This document shows positions 5,739 through 9,300 of a stretch of DNA of 9,300 nucleotides, piece after piece. Both the position numbers and the translations under genes were made by a program. The DNA comes from an uncultured Oscillospiraceae bacterium (GTDB taxonomy: Bacteria > Bacillota_A > Clostridia > Oscillospirales > Oscillospiraceae), in NCBI GenBank assembly GCA_900754605.1, contig CAAEDK010000148.1, positions 1-9,300 on the forward strand. Reading direction: 5' to 3'. The notes under the pieces are model-generated. The model was not told the origin of the DNA, searched no databases, and saw only the letters and a list, made by a program, of their open reading frames with translations. How positions within the stretch are numbered: position 1 is the stretch's first letter; each line of letters starts with the position of its first letter.

Positions 5739-6359
5739 ATGGATAAAATCATGATTACGATTGGACGCCAATTTGGGAGCGGTGGCCGTGAGATTGGCAA
5801 GAAAATCGCCCGGGAGCTGGAGATCCCTTACTATGACAAGGAACTGCTGGCCGTGGCCGCAAAGGAGAGCGGGCTTGCGCTGGACTTCCTCCAGGACATG
5901 GATGAAAAGCATCCGCACAGCTTACTTTACTCTCTTTGTGTGGGGCGGCCCAATCTGGTGCTGGGGAACTGCAATATTTCGGTGGAGCGTATGGCGTCCA
6001 AGGCCCAGCGGGAGGCTGTGCTTCATGTCGCCGGCCAGGGGAGCTGCGTCATCGTGGGACGTGGTGCGGACTACATCCTGCGGAACGAAACCCGCCTGTT
6101 CCGTGTCTTTGTTTCCGCCGGTATGGACTTCCGCATTCAGCGTGTGGTCAAACGCGACGGTATAACAGAGGATGAGGCCCGTGACCGGATCAGGAGCATG
6201 GACAAGGCCCGGAGCGCCTATTATAATTTTAATACGGAACAGAAATGGGGCGCCGCACAGAATTATGATCTGTGCCTCAATGTTTCCCAGTGGGGTACGG
6301 ACGGCTCGGTGGAGTTGATCCTCCGTGCGCTCCGGCAGGTATATCTGGACTTGTGCTGA
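5739..6359 (+). CDS. cytidylate-kinase-like P-loop kinase, 206 aa
   Basis: P-loop nucleotide kinase of the Cytidylate_kin2 type, a family related to CMP kinase but distinct from the housekeeping cmk enzyme. Residues 5-21 carry the ATP-binding loop (TIGRQFGSGGREIGK), followed by the typical PYYDKELL at 30-37. GSCVIVGRGADYIL (101-114) is the conserved second strand, and RDGITEDEARDRIRSMDKARSAYYNF (139-164) is the lid region with its arginines. The length of about 200 aa is normal. The ATG at 5739 has AAAGGA (5726-5731) seven bases upstream. It has its own promoter and is divergent from marR-MATE 2, so it is not part of that operon. The substrate of this branch cannot be read from sequence; CMP phosphorylation is only presumed. 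Confidence 0.88.
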   Translation: MDKIMITIGRQFGSGGREIGKKIARELEIPYYDKELLAVAAKESGLALDFLQDMDEKHPHSLLYSLCVGRPNLVLGNCNISVERMASKAQREAVLHVAGQGSCVIVGRGADYILRNETRLFRVFVSAGMDFRIQRVVKRDGITEDEARDRIRSMDKARSAYYNFNTEQKWGAAQNYDLCLNVSQWGTDGSVELILRALRQVYLDLC

Positions 6360-6376
6360 TAAAATAGAGCGGAAAA

Positions 6377-6418
6377 CAAAGTCGGGCTCGAATCGAGGCT
6401 GTCTTTGCTTTGCTTTTT
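6377..6418 (+). terminator. imperfect intrinsic terminator after the kinase gene
   Basis: CAAAG (6377-6381) pairs with CTTTG (6403-6407), enclosing CGG/CTG and CTCG/CGAG pairs with two single mismatches and a 3-base loop. The hairpin is followed by a T-rich run ending at 6418. It lies 17 bases after the kinase stop codon. Confidence 0.5.
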
Positions 6419-6762
6419 ATGTTTTGCGCATTATCGGGCGGATTGCCGCACCACTGTTTTTGTTTATGATAGTAGAAGGGCTGCACCACACCCGGAGTAA
6501 GCCCAAATATATTTTGCGTTTGTATGTAGCTGGTGTCATTATTGCAACCGCAAATAAGATCATCATTAGTGTGGTTGGAAACACTATAGTGTCTAAATTA
6601 AATGCCGACGAGGACAATCCCAATTGGTACTGCTCCGAGTTGGTATGGGCTGCGTATTATAGTGAAGGCATTAACTTGAATGGCAGCACCATTCCCAACC
6701 ATCTTTATATGCCGGATGAGCTTGCAAGCAGTTCCAAACTTACCTACAGGGATGTAGAATAA
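6415..6762 (+). pseudogene. fused remnant: TraX-like membrane segment joined to the C-terminus of a papain-like amidase
   Basis: One frame carries two unrelated pieces. The first (about 6415-6580) reads LRIIGRIAAPLFLFMIVEGL, then HHTRSKPKYILRLYVAG. This matches the TraX-family pattern G-R-x-x-x-P-x-F-x-F-x-x-x-E-G-x-x-x-T-x-x-x-x-x-Y-x-x-R-L, but the N-terminal DHIG region and the C-terminal two thirds are missing. The second (about 6600-6762) reads NWYCSELVWAAYYSEGI and ends in DELASSSKLTYRDVE. This resembles the C-terminal end of permuted papain-like (YiiX/NlpC-P60 superfamily) amidases, where CSELVW holds the catalytic Cys (codon 6631-6633). The earlier His-containing part is absent. There is no credible start codon or ribosome binding site: an ATG at 6325 lies inside the kinase gene. 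I read it as a deletion joining two former genes. An in-frame fusion that is still expressed is less likely. Confidence 0.6.
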
Positions 6763-6775
6763 AGGGTGGTAAGAT

Positions 6776-7171
6776 ATGAAAGCTAATCGCCATTTGCGTA
6801 TAGCTGTAGGGTTATACGGTATAATATGGGTCTTGTCAGCAATTACCTTCTGGCTGTTCTACAAAAATTCTCAAATGGCGATGCTTCATGTTATTGTAGT
6901 CCAATATGTGGTTATGCCAGTTGTGACTCTTATCTCGTCTATTTTTGTAGGCAGAGCGCATTTGCCAACTAAATATGTTTGGTTGATGCCGGTTTGTTTT
7001 TCTGTTGCATATCTACTCTACGGGCTACTTACCCTCTCACTTAGCCAATACCTTCTTGCCAAGGTTATGTCTGTCCCTGAATTTTTTGATTTTCTTACTG
7101 GTCTTGTCTCCTCTGCGATTGGCCTGTTAATTGGAATTGCTTTTGGGAAAAAATCTAAGAAATCAATTTGA
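6776..7171 (+). CDS. small membrane protein with four predicted helices, 131 aa
   Basis: Unrecognised integral membrane protein. Hydrophobic segments lie at about residues 8-28, 34-56, 65-87 and 104-123. The tail is basic (GKKSKKSI), and the N-terminus is basic too (MKANRHLR). The ATG at 6776 is preceded by AGGGTGG, seven bases upstream. It starts 13 bases after the stop of the amidase remnant, so it was probably the second gene of a unit with that enzyme. A role beside a cell-wall or lipid amidase is only a guess from position. No catalytic motif is visible. A perfect terminator follows at 7190. The gene is more AT-rich than its neighbours, which may indicate a separate origin. Confidence 0.75.
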   Translation: MKANRHLRIAVGLYGIIWVLSAITFWLFYKNSQMAMLHVIVVQYVVMPVVTLISSIFVGRAHLPTKYVWLMPVCFSVAYLLYGLLTLSLSQYLLAKVMSVPEFFDFLTGLVSSAIGLLIGIAFGKKSKKSI

Positions 7172-7189
7172 TGAAACAGTAATTCATAT

Positions 7190-7228
7190 GAGAGCCAGGC
7201 CGAAGATGGCCTGGCTCTCTTTGATTTG
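7190..7228 (+). terminator. strong intrinsic terminator after the membrane-protein gene
   Basis: GAGAGCCAGGCC (7190-7201) and GGCCTGGCTCTC (7208-7219) are exact reverse complements around the loop GAAGAT, followed by TTTGATTT. The opposite strand has no T-run, so it acts on the + strand. Confidence 0.88.
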
Positions 7229-7450
7229 AGTCCGATACAAGTGAAGACGGCCCCCATAATGTCTATGGAGCGGTTGGAACACTTCATAAACGGGGTGCCG
7301 TCCTCTCGTCTACCAAAGACATGATTAGCATATCTGTGGCTTTTGTCGGGAAAAATCAAAAGGGCCAATGTGTCGTATAATCACCTCTTTGGGGAAGGTG
7401 GTCGGATAGATACGTCCTAAAAATACAAAATTTTCCTGCATAAAGGATAA
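7225..7450. other. gene-poor stretch with a short open frame of unknown meaning
   Basis: No gene can be supported here. A stop-free + frame runs from 7225 to TAA at 7378-7380 (51 codons) and includes NVYGAVGTLHKRGAVLSSTKDM and AFVGKNQKGQ. It has no start codon near its beginning and no ribosome binding site, so it could be a worn-down 3' fragment or chance. Within it, GACGGCCCCC (7246-7255) and GGGGTGCCGTC (7292-7302) are near-perfect inverted repeats 36 bases apart. The stretch from 7381 to 7450 shows nothing I recognise. Confidence 0.4.
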
Positions 7451-7485
7451 AATAAGGGCGGAGGGTGAACCCCTCCGCCCTTATT
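7451..7485 (-). terminator. strong intrinsic terminator of the SLH-protein gene
   Basis: AATAAGGGCGGAGGG (7451-7465) and CCCTCCGCCCTTATT (7471-7485) are exact 15-base reverse complements with a 5-base loop. On the - strand the hairpin is followed by TTATCCTTTATG. It lies 27 bases beyond the SLH gene's stop codon. Confidence 0.85.
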
Positions 7486-7501
7486 GCGGACCTTCGTCCG
7501 C
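7486..7501. repeat. second small hairpin next to the terminator
   Basis: GCGGAC (7486-7491) and GTCCGC (7496-7501) pair perfectly around a 4-base loop. It lies between the SLH gene's stop codon and its main terminator hairpin, and may stabilise the 3' end of the transcript. Confidence 0.6.
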
Positions 7502-7512
7502 ACTGCAGTCAC

Positions 7513-9300
7513 TTATTCTGTTATGATGGAAGCGAATCGCATGAGGATCACGGCCACCTGCGCCCGTGTAGCAGAACTGTCAGGGGACAAGGTAGAGCCG
7601 CTGGTGCCATTTATCAGGCCCTCGGCGCTGGCCCAGCTCATAGCCTCCCGCGCAAAGCCGCTAATCTGGTCCGCATCGGTATAGCCGCTCAGGTCGGCCT
7701 GTGCGGTTACGTCATGACCCTGCGCCTTGGCAAAACGGTAGAGCATGACCGCAAGCTGTTCACGGGTGATAGCATCATCCGGTCCAAACCGTTCGTCGCT
7801 GTACCCGCTGGCGATACCATTCAGACGCGCCCAGTAGACCGCTGTACCGTAATATGCGTTCGCGTCTACGTCAACGTAGGGGTAGCCCCAATTCTCGTCC
7901 TCAATATCAGGGGACCCTGCCAGCCGGTAGAGGATGGTCACAATCATCCCCCGATTAGTTATGACATTCGGGCCGAACGTGTTTTCACTGGTTCCAGCCA
8001 TCAGGCCCTTTTCATAGACATAACGCACAGCATCATAGAACCAGTCGCCTTCGGAGACATCCAGGAACGGGTTACGCCACTTCGTCTCAATGGGCTTGAA
8101 GGCCACTTTAACGGTCACTTTGCCGCTGGGCTGCTTGAAGCTCCAAGTCTCATCCTTGTTCTGCTCCACCTCAACAGGCTTGCCGTTTTTGTCCGTGACG
8201 GTCACGTGGTCTACTTCGTAGCCCTCGTCCGGTGTCGGTTGGATCGTCACCTTGTCGCCTTTCTCCGGGTTTTTAGGCGTTACGGACACCTCGCCATGCG
8301 CAGGCTTCTCCACGTCGGGACGGTAGGTGGGGGTGCTGTGGCCGCCGCCGCTGGGCTTCTTCGTAGCTGTCAGCGTAATGACCGTCTCGGCCTGATTGTA
8401 TTCCACATCTGCGGCCTTGACCGCTTTAATATGGAAGTCGCCTGTGCCTGTTACCGTCACGCTGCCGTTTGCATCCACCGTTGCGGGACCGCTGACTACC
8501 GACCAGGTGACTGCTCCTGTGCCGGAGCCGCCAGAGGTTTGCAGCGTAAAGTTGCTTCCTTCGTAGATGGGGCTGGGTGCGCCGGTGATGAAAAGGGCCT
8601 CCTGCGCTGCCTTGCCCACAGTAAGTACAACGGTTTGGGCCGTTTTTCCGCCGTAGCTGATCGTGACTGTCTTGCCATTATGTTCTGCGACCGTCAACAC
8701 CGTTCCCTGAGCAGGGGCGGCGGTCAGCTTGCCGCTGGCCCATGTGAGGGTTTCGTTTGTGTCATCGTTGTAGTACACCTGTACCGACAAATCGCTCAAA
8801 TCCAGTGTCTGCCCGCTGGTGTAAGACAGGTTGGCGGGCTGGGCAGTAATCTCGATTCTGCTCACGGCCTTTTCGGGGGTGGTGATCGCTACTCCCTGGC
8901 TGATGGTTTTCGCATAGTTGCTGCTGTCCTCCGCCTTTGCAAAGAAGTAGTAGGTCGTATTGGCGGCCAGACCAGAAAACTCACGCCCTGTCTGCCAGTT
9001 GTCAGGAGCTTCATTCAAGGTGTTGTATCCGTAAGTAATCGTTGCGCCAGTATCGCCGGGTTCTACTACAGCCTCATTCAGAGTAATCTTCGTGGGGCTG
9101 TCCGCCTGCCCGGTAAGCGTAATCTTATAAGAGACTGTCACCTCTACCGTTCCCGTCTGCGCCGCCATATTATCCGACTCTACAAATTTTGCGGTAAGGG
9201 TGTGCTTCCCGCTGCCGAGGTTCACCTCTGCGGTGTCGATGGTGAAGGTCAGCTCACTGCCGGAGGTAACATCTTTTGCCTCGGTAAGCTGCCTATCACC
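7513..9300 (-). CDS. S-layer-homology-domain surface protein with Ig-like modules, C-terminal 595 aa (partial)
   Basis: Large secreted protein held to the cell wall by SLH repeats, which in Firmicutes usually bind pyruvylated secondary cell-wall polymers. The frame is open to the right edge, so the N-terminus and any signal peptide lie outside. Visible modules in order (residues counted from the edge): a beta-rich segment, a fibronectin-III-like module at about 68-141 (GLAANTTYYFFAKAED), a Big_3-like module at about 147-228 (YTSGQTLDLSDLSVQVYYND), a second Ig-like module at about 234-315, and a Gly/Ser/Pro linker (KKPSGGGHSTPTYRP). Then comes a repeat-like unit at about 331-405 (GEVSVTPKNPEKGDKVTI, DEGYEVDHVTVTDKNGKPV), followed by SLH repeats at about 410-462, 473-525 and 537-592 (NPFLDVSEGDWFYDAV, ITREQLAVMLYRFAK, ATRAQVAVILMRFAS). 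No enzyme domain is visible in this part. TAA lies at 7513-7515. Confidence 0.92.
   Translation of the reverse strand, partial: GDRQLTEAKDVTSGSELTFTIDTAEVNLGSGKHTLTAKFVESDNMAAQTGTVEVTVSYKITLTGQADSPTKITLNEAVVEPGDTGATITYGYNTLNEAPDNWQTGREFSGLAANTTYYFFAKAEDSSNYAKTISQGVAITTPEKAVSRIEITAQPANLSYTSGQTLDLSDLSVQVYYNDDTNETLTWASGKLTAAPAQGTVLTVAEHNGKTVTISYGGKTAQTVVLTVGKAAQEALFITGAPSPIYEGSNFTLQTSGGSGTGAVTWSVVSGPATVDANGSVTVTGTGDFHIKAVKAADVEYNQAETVITLTATKKPSGGGHSTPTYRPDVEKPAHGEVSVTPKNPEKGDKVTIQPTPDEGYEVDHVTVTDKNGKPVEVEQNKDETWSFKQPSGKVTVKVAFKPIETKWRNPFLDVSEGDWFYDAVRYVYEKGLMAGTSENTFGPNVITNRGMIVTILYRLAGSPDIEDENWGYPYVDVDANAYYGTAVYWARLNGIASGYSDERFGPDDAITREQLAVMLYRFAKAQGHDVTAQADLSGYTDADQISGFAREAMSWASAEGLINGTSGSTLSPDSSATRAQVAVILMRFASIITE

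Noticed and set aside
6325..6420. The ATG at 6325 as start of the fused TraX/amidase frame
   Set aside because: It lies within the 3' end of the kinase gene in another frame and has no ribosome binding site. The residues before about 6415 resemble nothing in TraX.
7018..7368. A 116-codon - strand frame
   Set aside because: It lies mostly antisense to the membrane-protein gene and across a strong terminator hairpin, with no ribosome binding site or family motif.
1..9300. CRISPR array, tRNA, rRNA, or an intact insertion sequence or integrase
   Set aside because: I saw no regularly spaced direct repeats, no cloverleaf or rRNA-like stretch, and no transposase or recombinase motif in any long frame.

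Overview
The window looks like chromosomal DNA of a gut Firmicute, most likely an Oscillospiraceae/Eubacteriales relative (inference). The reasons are moderate GC, strong AGGAGG-type ribosome binding sites, some TTG starts, MepA-like MATE exporters, a Cytidylate_kin2-type kinase and a large surface protein ending in three SLH repeats. It has no rRNA, tRNA, CRISPR array or recognisable transposase. It does hold several gene remnants, which points to past rearrangement.

Layout. Positions 1-1030 (+) carry the tail of an unrecognised gene, a 205-aa protein of unknown family, a short remnant resembling the C-terminus of an OmpR-type response regulator, and a strong bidirectional terminator. Positions 1048-2105 carry an unknown 167-aa gene (-) with a good promoter. 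Divergent from it is a small XRE-type repressor (+), whose terminator overlaps its stop codon. Positions 2194-5576 (-) form a drug-efflux block: marR-MATE 2 as a tightly coupled operon, followed by MATE 1 with its own promoter. Positions 5668-6360 (+) hold a cytidylate-kinase-like gene with a clear promoter. Positions 6415-7220 (+) hold a fused remnant (TraX-like membrane segment joined to the C-terminus of a papain-like amidase), a small four-helix membrane protein and a perfect terminator. Positions 7225-7512 are gene-poor. Positions 7513-9300 (-) are the C-terminal 595 residues of a cell-wall-anchored protein with Ig-like/fibronectin-like modules and SLH repeats.

How the parts work together. 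The efflux block is the most interesting part. The marR-MATE 2 operon has a promoter with perfect -35 and -10 hexamers. A perfect 12-bp inverted repeat runs from the -10 hexamer to the marR ribosome binding site, so autorepression is the simplest reading. MATE 1 appears to be controlled differently. Between its promoter and its ribosome binding site lies a perfect 20-bp hairpin with a T-rich tail, and a 20-codon open frame runs through the hairpin and stops two bases before the end of its 3' arm. This is the arrangement expected for translation-dependent transcription attenuation, as known for the tet(M) leader of Tn916. The two neighbouring exporters would then respond to different signals: a ligand-sensing repressor for one and the state of the ribosome for the other.
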